Source: Brachionus manjavacas
Taxonomy: Eukaryota; Rotifera; Eurotatoria; Ploima; Brachionidae
NCBI GenBank assembly: GCA_019054805.1
Contig: JAHQIY010000013.1
Coordinates: forward strand, 372,001-436,000
DNA length: 64,000 bases
Direction: 5' to 3'
Below are positions 21,446-30,894 of this stretch, piece after piece (position 1 is the first letter of the stretch; each line of letters opens with the position of its first letter). The notes below the pieces were generated by a model. It was given only the letters and a program-made list of their open reading frames with translations. It searched no databases and had not been told where the DNA came from. A program made the translations under genes and the position numbers.

Positions 21446-22282
21446 TTAGATCATATCCTTAGTTCGATCGATGTAGTGGTTTGAGTCGAGTTCTGTCAAG
21501 GACTTGATGAATTGTGTGTTGATGTGGGCATTTTTGGAAAAATATTTTGGGGCTTGATACAGCTTGTGATTAATTTGTCCAATTACGTCCCTAACTTGAT
21601 CAATTGGTTGTTTAAAGAACGGAAATTGAGGGATCAAATCCATGCCGAGCAGACAATCAACAACTAAATTCTTGACAACAATCAAAAACGTAAAAATGGC
21701 ATACTCGCCAATCTTTATTTGAGAGTATGTTTGACCCACTATATCTAAACCACCACCACCAGCGCTTGCTATAAAATTCTTTATTGGTTCTAATGGTAAA
21801 GGTTTTTTAAATGAAATGTAGACATTTTCACTTATAACTGTGACGTCAGCACCGGTATCAATTGTATACATGACTTGTTGTTCATTGATCAAGCAATCGC
21901 CTTGAAGTGATCCATGTTGATTCGAATTTTCTCTTGTATTCTGGCTTATTAGAATAGTGTCTGTAATGTTGTACCATTTCATATGATCAGTGACTACTAA
22001 CTTTGAATCGTGAGTTGGCAGTTGGTTCGTATCCTCTAAACTATCTTGAGATTGATTCTCATAGATAATGGGTAACTTGGTCTGAAACACAGGTTGACTT
22101 GAGATGCGTTTATTGTACATAAACTGTCTTCGTCTGTTTGCCTCTTTACTTGAACTATTCGAACCTTCGTCCGAATTGAAGTAGTGGTTAAAACAATCCT
22201 TGATTGTCGTCTTTTGTTCAGTTTTACGCTCACGTTGCTGTTTATGACAATCTTTGTTCAAATGCTTGTGATGAGTGCACAA
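21446..22282 (-). CDS. gag zinc-knuckle end fused in frame to protease (segment 3a)
   Basis: In this copy the gag C-terminus and protease are one open frame of 278 codons. It begins in the CTHHKHLNKDC half of a CCHC knuckle, runs through a Ser/Asn-rich linker and enters the protease (IDTGADVTVIS). This shows that Gag and PR share a frame in this family, with no frameshift signal needed. The open frame begins at a non-ATG codon inside the palindrome, so as it stands it is a fragment. Confidence 0.85.
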   Translation of the reverse strand: MCTHHKHLNKDCHKQQRERKTEQKTTIKDCFNHYFNSDEGSNSSSKEANRRRQFMYNKRISSQPVFQTKLPIIYENQSQDSLEDTNQLPTHDSKLVVTDHMKWYNITDTILISQNTRENSNQHGSLQGDCLINEQQVMYTIDTGADVTVISENVYISFKKPLPLEPIKNFIASAGGGGLDIVGQTYSQIKIGEYAIFTFLIVVKNLVVDCLLGMDLIPQFPFFKQPIDQVRDVIGQINHKLYQAPKYFSKNAHINTQFIKSLTELDSNHYIDRTKDMI

Positions 22283-22299
22283 TATGCACTCATCACAAG
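22265..22299. repeat. 35 bp palindrome with inverted core (segment 3a)
   Basis: Same 15 bp arms as at 9396 and 16013, but the core reads CAATA, the reverse complement of TATTG. Confidence 0.9.
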
Positions 22300-22578
22300 G
22301 CTATGTTTGGATATCTTTTAATTTCGTCCAGAGGATAACATCTTCTTAAATCTTCTTCTAACTCGTAGGCCTTTTGAAGAGCGTCTTTCAGCGTGTTACA
22401 AGTAGGTGGTTTACACAATTCCTGCTTGATTTTGATGTCGTGTTTTCCTCTGATAAATCTGTCAACAACTATTGGTTCTAAGGCGGTATATGGTTGTTCC
22501 GGATGGGCCGCTTCAGCTAAAAACTCTAGTTCGCTCAGATAGTTGTATATGTTTTCGTTTGGTAGTTGTTTGCGCGCA
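22293..22578 (-). pseudogene. gag C-terminal fragment at an internal duplication junction (segment 3a)
   Basis: Only the last third of the gag domain remains. At 22577-22578 it joins, over a 2 bp CA microhomology, to the end of another RT-RNaseH block (normal partner sequence: 13690 region). Upstream in element sense therefore lies a second gag-PR-RT set. Confidence 0.85.
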
Positions 22579-24080
22579 TTTAATGTCTGGATCGTTTTCT
22601 TGCTCGATTGGGCAAATTATTTTGTTGAGTAGTGGTTCATCCTTGAGTTGTTTTTTTGCATTTTCGATAAAGTTAATAACCATATTTTGGTTTTCATCGC
22701 TTTCTGGCGTTTTACCATCTTCGATAATTGGCCATCTTGACAAAGCGTCCGCGTTTGTATGTTGTTTACCACTACGATATATGATTCTGAACGTATAATT
22801 ACTAATGCGTATCAACCAACGTGCGAGTCGAGCGTTTGGATTTTTACAAGATAACAGCCATGAAAGTGGCTGATGGTCAACTCTAACGTCAAATTCTCTA
22901 CCAAACAAATACTCGTGATTTGCTTCCATTGCTCTAACCATTGCCAAGAGTTCCTTCTCCGTTGTGGAGTAGTTTCGTTCGGCTTTGTTCAATGGCTTAC
23001 TGAAATAAGCAACTGGTCGAAGGACACCATTGTCTTCTTGCTGTAAAACTGCACCAATTCCAGTGTTGCATGCGTCACAGTCTAAAATAAATTTCTTCGA
23101 AAAATCGGGTAAAATAAGAACTGTTGAGCTTGTAAGCTCAGTCCGAAGCTTATTAAAAGCTATTTCACAATCATCATTCCAATTTAGTTGTTTTGCATTG
23201 GCTGCTTCTTCTTTAGTGGTTAGCTTGTAGAGTGGAGATGCTATACGAGCGAAATTCATTATGAATTTTCTATAGTAACCTGCCAAACCAAGGAAACTTT
23301 GTAGTTGTGTTAAAGTTGATGGACGTTTGTACCTGAACAAAGCTTCACATTTGGCCATATCTGGTCTAATTGTTCCATTTGTTATGACATGTCCCAGAAA
23401 TGTCACTTCCTGTTTAGCTATCTCGCACTTCTTAATCTTCACTGACAACTGATTAAGTTTAAGCTCATTGATTACCAATTCAACATGTTTCAAGTGCTCG
23501 ATCGGGTCAGCTGAATGTATCAAAATGTCATCTAAATAAACAACTACAAAGCCAGCTTCAATAAATTTTTCAACACCTTATTCATTGACCTTTGGAAAGT
23601 GGCAGGGGCATTTGTCAGTCCCATTGGCATTACTAAAAATTCAAACAGAACCCATTCGCATGTAAAAGCTGTTAAATGTCGACTACATTCGCTCATCAAA
23701 ATTTGAAAATAACCTGTATACAAATCAATCTTTGTGTACCACCTTGATTTTGCTAGCACGGCGTATAAGTCTTGACTATTTGGAATTGGATGTGCGTCTT
23801 TTGTTGTACGGCCATTCAGCAGACGATAGTCAATGGTTACACGGATAGATCCATCTGGCTTCGCGACGAGCATAAGTGGTGAAGCCCACGGTGATTCACT
23901 TGGTTGTATTAAATTGGCTTCAAGCATTTCGTCCAACATTTGTTTAAATTCATCGCGCTTGCTATGTGGTATTCTTCTCATTTTTTGTCTAATTGGAGGT
24001 AGTGAAGGGTCAGTGAGTTTGATAACGTGTTCAAAGCATGGTGATGGTTTGAGCTCACTTAGCGATGAAGCAGCGATACT
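22577..24080 (-). pseudogene. Second RT-RNaseH block (segment 3b), frameshifted and truncated
   Basis: Duplicate of the RT-RNaseH part up to the DPDIK stretch. A 1 bp loss in a T-run near 23567 breaks the frame just before the YLDD box, giving 145 aa from 23981 and 336 aa ending out of frame in gag. All RNaseH residues are present. The integrase zinc region is missing. Confidence 0.88.
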
Positions 24081-24868
24081 TTAGATCATATCCTTAGTTC
24101 GATCGATGTAGTGGTTTGAGTCGAGTTCTGTCAAGGAGTTGATGAATTGTGTGTTGATGTGGGCATTTTTGGAAAAATATTTTGGGGCTTGATACAGCTT
24201 GTGATTCATTTGTCCAATTACGTCCCTAACTTGATCAATTGGTTGTTTAAAGAACGGAAATTGAGGGATCAAATCCATGCCGAGCAGACAATCAACAACT
24301 AAATTCTTGACAACAATCAAAAACGTAAAAATGGCATACTCGCCAATCTTTATTTGAGAGTATGTTTGACCCACTATATCTAAACCACCACCACCAGCGC
24401 TTGCTATAAAATTCTTTATTGGTTCTAATGGTAAAGGTTTTTAAATGAAATGTAGACATTTTCACTTATAACTGTGACGTCAGCACCGGTATCAATTGTA
24501 TACATGACTTGTTGTTCATTGATCAAGCAATCGCCTTGAAGTGATCCATGTTGATTCGAATTTTCTCTTGTATTCTGGCTTATTAGAATAGTGTCTGTAA
24601 TGTTGTACCATTTCATATGATCAGTGACTACTAACTTTGAATCGTGAGTTGGCAGTTGGTTCGTATCCTCTAAAATTATCTTGAGATTGATTCTCATAGA
24701 TAATGGGTAACTTGGTCTGAAACACAGGTTGACTTGAGATGCGTTTATTGTACATAAACTGTCTTCGTCTGTTTGCCTCTTTACTTGAACTATTCGAACC
24801 TTCGTCCGAATTGAAGTAGTGGTTGAAACAAGCCTTAATTGTCGTCTTTTGTTCAGTTTTACGCTCAC
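24081..24868 (-). pseudogene. Second protease block (segment 3b)
   Basis: Contains IDTGADVTVIS, then a 1 bp loss in a T-run near 24440 that splits it into 24425-24868 and 24081-24374. The in-frame TAA before RT is retained at 24081. It carries the same +1 linker base as segments 1 and 2. Confidence 0.85.
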
Positions 24869-25007
24869 GTTGCTGTTTATGACAATCTTTGTTCAAATGC
24901 TTGTGATGAGTGCATATTGTGCACCAATCGTTTTGATTTGGACTTGCTTCAAATTGGACTTGTTTCTTTGAATTGGTTGGTTCCATGTAAGCGTCCTTGG
25001 CTATGTT
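24621..25007 (-). pseudogene. Unrearranged gag nucleocapsid part with intact CCHC zinc knuckle (segment 3b)
   Basis: The only copy that kept the original sequence here. The knuckle CTICTHHKHLNKDC fits CX2CX4HX4C exactly and is preceded by a polar Asn/Lys/Gln-rich stretch. It continues from the gag domain (via DAYMEP) toward protease, but the +1 base in the linker shifts it out of frame at the protease junction. Family role: packaging of element RNA. Confidence 0.88.
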
Positions 25008-25955
25008 TGGATATCTTTTAATTTCGTCCAGAGGATTACATCTTCTAAAAGCTTCTTCTAACTCGTAGGCCTTTTGAAGAGCGTCTTTCAGCGTGTTTCA
25101 AGTAGCTGGTTTACACAATTCCTGCTTGATTTTGATGTCGTGTTTTCCTCTGATAAATCTGTCAACAACTATTGGTTCTAAGGCGGTATATGGTTGTTCC
25201 GGATGGGCCGCTTCAGCTAAAAACTCTAGTTCGCTCAGATAGTTGTATATGTTTTCGTTTGGTAGTTGTTTGCGCGCAGCAAACTCAATTAATGGATCTT
25301 GATACTGATTGTCCTTACCGTACAATTTACGTAAGGTGTCTTTGATCTCATCGTATGATGCGTGTGGATTATGGTTCAGAATACGTTGCTCTAACTTCGC
25401 AAGACACTTGTCTTCGATCAGAGTGAGGAGGGCTCCAGTTTTATCGTTGAGTCTGATTGCGTATCTTTCAAAATGTTTAATCCACTGATTAAAATTTTTC
25501 TCCTCCGTAAATCTTGTTGGTGTGTATGATGGAATGTTTATTATTGGTAAGGGATAATGTGGTTTTGTTCCTGTAAGCCATTTAATCGGAGAGTAGATCA
25601 ACGTGAACCAGAAATTGGGTGAACTCTTTTTAGACCATTTTACAAATGTCCACAAAACCACTAACATCACCATTATGCCTATAACCGCGGTCCACTTGAG
25701 AATACTTAATTTGAACTTTAGTTGTTCGAATAACTTTTCCAAAAGCATCGATATCAACTTTGATGTCGTAAACTCCATTGCCGTCGCATTACTTTTAAAT
25801 GAGTCCATGTTTGGTTTCTGTGAATCTTTTTGCCTTTGATCACTTTTCACTGGGTTGGTTTTTTGACTGTCTTCCGTTTCTTTTCGACCTAGGAAACTAC
25901 TAAACACGTTCGAGAGATAACTACTTAAAACGTGGTTGATTATTGTTTTAATCAT
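25008..25955 (-). pseudogene. gag with true ATG and N-terminal membrane segment (segment 3b)
   Basis: ATG at 25955 is in frame (no 2 bp loss). Approximate protein layout: basic/polar 1-85, hydrophobic helix ~89-107 flanked by Trp/Lys, then a gag domain ~140-285. A TGT to TGA change at 25098 truncates it to 285 aa before the knuckle. The hydrophobic stretch is long enough for one transmembrane helix, which is unusual for a Ty3/Gypsy gag; an alternative is a buried capsid helix. Confidence 0.87.
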
Positions 25956-26046
25956 CTTTACAAACTTGTTGTTTTTGCACGTGAATTCTTTTATTTACTT
26001 GATTTTACTAATGTATATAGTAAAATCCCGATCTTTGGGCACAAAA
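25956..26046 (-). other. 5' leader of segment 3 with variant primer-binding site
   Basis: Short AT-rich leader from gag to LTR 4, with the TGT-type variant of the primer-binding site directly inside the LTR. Confidence 0.55.
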
Positions 26047-26264
26047 TGTAAAGTCTCAATAATCTGGACTTTAGGGATTTAAGCCAAGAAATAAACAAAA
26101 CAATTTAATTTAGTAAATAGTTTATTAAATGGAATCCAAAGTTATAACAAGTAGTTAGTAATATATACAGTGGTTAGTACATGTGCTTAAGCTGCAGTTA
26201 AACTTAACATTTATAAGAGGACTAGAGAGAAGAAAAGAGTGATGTCAAGACACGGGTCTTAACA
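26047..26264 (-). repeat. LTR 4, shared by segments 3 and 4
   Basis: 218 bp, TG...CA. It has CTGG like LTRs 1 and 5 plus private changes (AGTAATATATACAGTGG), making it the most diverged of the five. Confidence 0.92.
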
Positions 26265-26391
26265 CACCTCCCCCCTAAACTTTGAGTCAATTAGGCTCTA
26301 AAAAAACTACTACTTAACCACTAAGCTAACAAAAAAAAAAAACAAACAAACAAATAACAAAAAATAACAAGTTAGTTGTTTAACATTAATA

Positions 26392-26760
26392 TTATTGCTC
26401 GTTAATAAGACGATATGGGACCTGTCCCAATAGTCTGCGACAAAGTGGACAGTTTGGATTGCCTTGTCGTACGTTCTGGTACATGCAATTTTCACATGGT
26501 CGAAACCGTTTCAACAATTGAATTACAGTTTTCAAACTGTTCTAAACAAATTGGACACGGGCCACCATTGATTCCATGTGCTCTGGTTATTGGTGGAGTA
26601 TCGAGTCGTCTCTCCACCCTCTGAGGTGCTTGCTGTTGCCAGAGAGGTCTCCGAGCTCCAAGTGGATCCCGGTTGTGCCTCGCTCTTGGACTTGGCGACC
26701 TAGGCGGTTGAACAAACTCGATTCGGTTTCGAACAGTCCGTTGTTCGGTGTTCAAAAGAT
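26392..26760 (-). pseudogene. ORF3 remnant (segment 4), N-terminus lost and RING damaged
   Basis: Retains the Ser/Pro/Arg linker and the first RING cysteines (CPIC), without the nonsense codon of segments 2 and 3. A small deletion in the ATGCTCGATGGC region removes the C-x-H part of the RING and shifts frame. The RRM-like and coiled-coil parts were removed by the deletion whose join is at 26761. Confidence 0.85.
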
Positions 26761-26776
26761 CTTAGCACCAGTGTTG
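26761..26776. other. Deletion junction with 16 bp filler
   Basis: Between ORF3 sequence (ending AAAAGATC) and integrase sequence (starting near AAAAATGGCAGC) lie about 16 bases, TTAGCACCAGTGTTGG, with no counterpart in the other copies. This looks like end-joining with filler DNA. Confidence 0.6.
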
Positions 26777-27084
26777 GAAAAATGGCAGCAAATTACCAGA
26801 ATATAGAGCTTTCCTTCTTGTGACACTGGTAATGTTCCAACAATGTCACTCGTAACCAACTGTAGTGGTTCAGTCGGTCTTAGTGGTTGTAACTTTGCCT
26901 TATTTTTAGGGGTATTTGGGTCTTTAACCTTTTGGCAAACATCGCAAGATTTAATAAATTTTGCAACTTGCAAATTTATCCCTGGCCTGTAGAACCTCAT
27001 TCTAACTTTATCTAAAGTTTTTCGGACTCCCAGATGTCCATGAAAAACTGAACTATGTATAAATTTTAAAACAGTATTTACCAT
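26777..27084 (-). pseudogene. Integrase fragment without the internal stop (segment 4)
   Basis: Covers the complete H2C2 zinc domain and the first catalytic Asp (SDIVG), then is cut by the deletion. Here the codon that is TAG in segments 1-3 is TTG (Leu), so the zinc domain reads straight into the core. This shows what the uninterrupted state looks like. Confidence 0.85.
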
Positions 27085-28775
27085 GTTTTTGGTATGATCA
27101 AAAGCTGTCTAATCGATCCGTCATCTGATTCTTTAAACCAATAGAGCAAGTCGTTTTGAATTCTCAATTCGTCGTAGTTTTTCAACAGCGCTCGTTTGAG
27201 ATTCGAATCTAATTCGTCCGTGTCAATTTTTGGTTTTTCCTCCTTGTGAGTTTTTATCAAATTTTTCATCCATTTAATGTCTGGATCGTTTTCTTGCTCG
27301 ATTGGGCAAATTATTTTGTTGAGTAGTGGTTCATCCTTGAGTTGTTTTTTTGCATTTTCGATAAAGTTAATAACCATATTTTGGTTTTCATCGCTTTCTG
27401 GCGTTTTACCATCTTCGATAATTGGCCATCTTGACAAAGCGTCCGCGTTTGTATGTTGTTTACCACTACGATATATGATTCTGAACGTATAATTACTAAT
27501 GCGTATCAACCAACGTGCGAGTCGAGCGTTTGGATTTTTACAAGATAACAGCCATGAAAGTGGCTGATGGTCAACTCTAACGTCAAATTCTCTACCAAAC
27601 AAATACTCGTGATTTGCTTCCATTGCTCTAACCATTGCCAAGAGTTCCTTCTCCGTTGTGGAGTAGTTTCGTTCGGCTTTGTTCAATGGCTTACTGAAAT
27701 AAGCAACTGGTCGAAGGACACCATTGTCTTCTTGCTGTAAAACTGCACCAATTCCAGTGTTGCATGCGTCACAGTCTAAAATAAATTTCTTCGAAAAATC
27801 GGGTAAAATAAGAACTGTTGAGCTTGTAAGCTCAGTCCGAAGCTTATTAAAAGCTATTTCACAATCATCATTCCAATTTAGTTGTTTTGCATTGGCTGCT
27901 TCTTCTTTAGTGGTTAGCTTGTAGAGTGGAGATGCTATACGAGCGAAATTCATTATGAATTTTCTATAGTAACCTGCCAAACCAAGGAAACTTTGTAGTT
28001 GTGTTAAAGTTGATGGACGTTTGTACCTGTACAAAGCTTCACATTTGGCCATATCTGGTCTAATTGTTCCATTTGTTATGACATGTCCCAGAAATGTCAC
28101 TTCCTGTTTAGCTATCTCGCACTTCTTAATCTTCACTGACAACTGATTAAGTTTAAGCTCATTGATTACCAATTCAACATGTTTCAAGTGCTCGATCGGG
28201 TCAGCTGAATGTATCAAAATGTCATCTAAATAAACAACTACAAAGCCAGCTTCAATAAATTTTTTCAACACCTTATTCATTGACCTTTGGAAAGTGGCAG
28301 GGGCATTTGTCAGTCCCATTGGCATTACTAAAAATTCAAACAGAACCCATTCGCATGTAAAAGCTGTTAAATGTCGACTACATTCGCTCATCAAAATTTG
28401 AAAATAACCTGTATACAAATCAATCTTTGTGTACCACCTTGATTTTGCTAGCACGGCGTATAAGTCTTGACTATTTGGAATTGGATGTGCGTCTTTTGTT
28501 GTACGGCCATTCAGCAGACGATAGTCAATGGTTACACGGATAGATCCATCTGGCTTCGCGACGAGCATAAGTGGTGAAGCCCACGGTGATTCACTTGGTT
28601 GTATTAAATTGGCTTCAAGCATTTCGTCCAACATTTGTTTAAATTCATCGCGCTTGCTATGTGGTATTCTTCTCATTTTTTGTCTAATTGGAGGTAGTGA
28701 AGGGTCAGTGAGTTTGATAACGTGTTCAAAGCATGGTGATGGTTTGAGCTCACTTAGCGATGAAGCAGCGATACT
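27078..28775 (-). pseudogene. RT-RNaseH (segment 4), frameshifted near its 3' end
   Basis: 532 aa open from the ATG at 28676, with motif A, YLDD and all RNaseH residues. A 1 bp loss in a T-run near 27088 shifts frame at the start of the zinc domain, so RT-RNaseH and the integrase remnant are out of phase. Confidence 0.9.
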
Positions 28776-29612
28776 TTAGATCATATCCTTAGTTCGATCG
28801 ATGTAGTGGTTTGAGTCGAGTTCTGTCAAGGACTTGATGAATTGTGTGTTGATGTGGGCATTTTTGGAAAAATATTTTGGGGCTTGATACAGCTTGTGAT
28901 TAATTTGTCCAATTACGTCCCTAACTTGATCAATTGGTTGTTTAAAGAACGGAAATTGAGGGATCAAATCCATGCCGAGCAGACAATCAACAACTAAATT
29001 CTTGACAACAATCAAAAACGTAAAAATGGCATACTCGCCAATCTTTATTTGAGAGTATGTTTGACCCACTATATCTAAACCACCACCACCAGCGCTTGCT
29101 ATAAAATTCTTTATTGGTTCTAATGGTAAAGGTTTTTTAAATGAAATGTAGACATTTTCACTTATAACTGTGACGTCAGCACCGGTATCAATTGTATACA
29201 TGACTTGTTGTTCATTGATCAAGCAATCGCCTTGAAGTGATCCATGTTGATTCGAATTTTCTCTTGTATTCTGGCTTATTAGAATAGTGTCTGTAATGTT
29301 GTACCATTTCATATGATCAGTGACTACTAACTTTGAATCGTGAGTTGGCAGTTGGTTCGTATCCTCTAAACTATCTTGAGATTGATTCTCATAGATAATG
29401 GGTAACTTGGTCTGAAACACAGGTTGACTTGAGATGCGTTTATTGTACATAAACTGTCTTCGTCTGTTTGCCTCTTTACTTGAACTATTCGAACCTTCGT
29501 CCGAATTGAAGTAGTGGTTAAAACAATCCTTGATTGTCGTCTTTTGTTCAGTTTTACGCTCACGTTGCTGTTTATGACAATCTTTGTTCAAATGCTTGTG
29601 ATGAGTGCACAA
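28776..29612 (-). CDS. gag zinc-knuckle end fused in frame to protease (segment 4)
   Basis: Matches segment 3a: 278 codons continuous from the second half of the CCHC knuckle through the protease (IDTGADVTVIS) to the conserved TAA at 28776. It lacks the +1 linker base of segments 1, 2 and 3b. Confidence 0.85.
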   Translation of the reverse strand: MCTHHKHLNKDCHKQQRERKTEQKTTIKDCFNHYFNSDEGSNSSSKEANRRRQFMYNKRISSQPVFQTKLPIIYENQSQDSLEDTNQLPTHDSKLVVTDHMKWYNITDTILISQNTRENSNQHGSLQGDCLINEQQVMYTIDTGADVTVISENVYISFKKPLPLEPIKNFIASAGGGGLDIVGQTYSQIKIGEYAIFTFLIVVKNLVVDCLLGMDLIPQFPFFKQPIDQVRDVIGQINHKLYQAPKYFSKNAHINTQFIKSLTELDSNHYIDRTKDMI

Positions 29613-29629
29613 TATGCACTCATCACAAG
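29595..29629. repeat. 35 bp palindrome with inverted core (segment 4)
   Basis: Same arms as the others, core CAATA as in segment 3a. Confidence 0.9.
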
Positions 29630-30585
29630 GCTATGTTTGGATATCTTTTAATTTCGTCCAGAGGATAACATCTTCTTAAATCTTCTTCTAACTCGTAGGC
29701 CTTTTGAAGAGCGTCTTTCAGCGTGTTACAAGTAGGTGGTTTACACAATTCCTGCTTGATTTTGATGTCGTGTTTTCCTCTGATAAATCTGTCAACAACT
29801 ATTGGTTCTAAGGCGGTATATGGTTGTTCCGGATGGGCCGCTTCAGCTAAAAACTCTAGTTCGCTCAGATAGTTGTATATGTTTTCGTTTGGTAGTTGTT
29901 TGCGCGCAGCAAACTCAATTAATGGATCTTGATACTGATTGTCCTTACCGTACAATTTACGTAAGGTGTCTTTGATCTCATCGTATGATGCGTGTGGATT
30001 ATGGTTCAGAATACGTTGCTCTAACTTCGCAAGACACTTGTCTTCGATCAGAGTGAGGAGGGCTCCAGTTTTATCGTTGAGTCTGATTGCGTATCTTTCA
30101 AAATGTTTAATCCACTGATTAAAATTTTTCTCCTCCGTAAATCTTGTTGGTGTGTATGATGGAATGTTTATTATTGGTAAGGGATAATGTGGTTTTGTTC
30201 CTGTAAGCCATTTAATCGGAGAGTAGATCAACGTGAACCAGAAATTGGGTGAACTCTTTTTAGACCATTTTACAAATGTCCACAAAACCACTAACATCAC
30301 CATTATGCCTATAACCGCGGTCCACTTGAGAATACTTAATTTGAACTTTAGTTGTTCGAATAACTTTTCCAAAAGCATCGATATCAACTTTGATGTCGTA
30401 AACTCCATTGCCGTCGCATTACTTTTAAATGAGTCCATGTTTGGTTTCTGTGAATCTTTTTGCCTTTGATCACTTTTCACTGGGTTGGTTTTTTGACTGT
30501 CTTCCGTTTCTTTTCGACCTAGGAAACTACTAAACACGTTCGAGAGATAACTACTTAAAACGTGGTTGATTATTGTTTTAATCAT
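29623..30585 (-). CDS. gag, longest intact N-terminal and core region (segment 4)
   Basis: 320 aa from a true ATG at 30585. It has the charged N-terminus, the transmembrane-like helix at ~89-107, and a full gag domain to ~315. It stops where the palindrome introduces TGA, so the nucleocapsid is cut off. It is the best single copy of gag. Role: particle assembly, with possible membrane association if the helix is genuine (inference). Confidence 0.87.
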   Translation of the reverse strand: MIKTIINHVLSSYLSNVFSSFLGRKETEDSQKTNPVKSDQRQKDSQKPNMDSFKSNATAMEFTTSKLISMLLEKLFEQLKFKLSILKWTAVIGIMVMLVVLWTFVKWSKKSSPNFWFTLIYSPIKWLTGTKPHYPLPIINIPSYTPTRFTEEKNFNQWIKHFERYAIRLNDKTGALLTLIEDKCLAKLEQRILNHNPHASYDEIKDTLRKLYGKDNQYQDPLIEFAARKQLPNENIYNYLSELEFLAEAAHPEQPYTALEPIVVDRFIRGKHDIKIKQELCKPPTCNTLKDALQKAYELEEDLRRCYPLDEIKRYPNIAL

Positions 30586-30676
30586 CTTTACAAACTTGTT
30601 GTTTTTGCACGTGAATTCTTTTATTTACTTGATTTTACTAATGTATATAGTAAAATCCCGACCTTTGGGCACCAAA
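30586..30676 (-). promoter_or_regulatory. 5' leader with primer-binding site of the outermost copy
   Basis: Two bases inside LTR 5, in element sense, is TGGTGCCCAAAGGTCGGG. It begins with the TGG complementary to tRNA CCA ends, and is the only copy here that does. The primer tRNA is not recognised. Confidence 0.7.
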
Positions 30677-30894
30677 TGTAAAGTCTCAATAATCTGGACT
30701 TTAGGGATTTAAGCCAAGAAATAAACAAAACAATTTAATTTAGTAAATAGTTTATTAAATGGAATCCAAAGTTATAACAAGTAGTTAGTGATATATATAG
30801 TGGTTAGTACATGTGCTTAAGCTGCAGTTAAACTTAACATTTATAAGAGGACTAGAGAGAAGAAAAGAGTGATGTCAAGACACGGGTCTTAACA
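30677..30894 (-). repeat. LTR 5 (5' LTR of the array)
   Basis: 218 bp, TG...CA, identical by eye to LTR 1. It is followed directly by GTTT and satellite DNA. Confidence 0.93.

Larger units (their letters stand above)
3747..30894 (-). mobile_element. Tandem array of one Ty3/Gypsy LTR retrotransposon family
   Basis: Five 218 bp LTRs (3747, 10476, 16729, 26047, 30677) alternate with four internal segments, all on the minus strand. The order from high to low coordinates is primer site, gag, protease, RT, RNaseH, integrase, ORF3, polypurine tract. RT before integrase defines Ty3/Gypsy. The two outermost LTRs are identical by eye and are flanked by the same 4 bp of satellite, so the array behaves as one insertion that is, or became, a concatemer. 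Inner LTRs 2 and 3 are identical to each other and differ from the outer pair by one base (CGGG versus CTGG near the left end). Internal lengths are 6511, 6035, 9100 and 4412 bp, reflecting deletions and one duplication. Confidence 0.93.
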
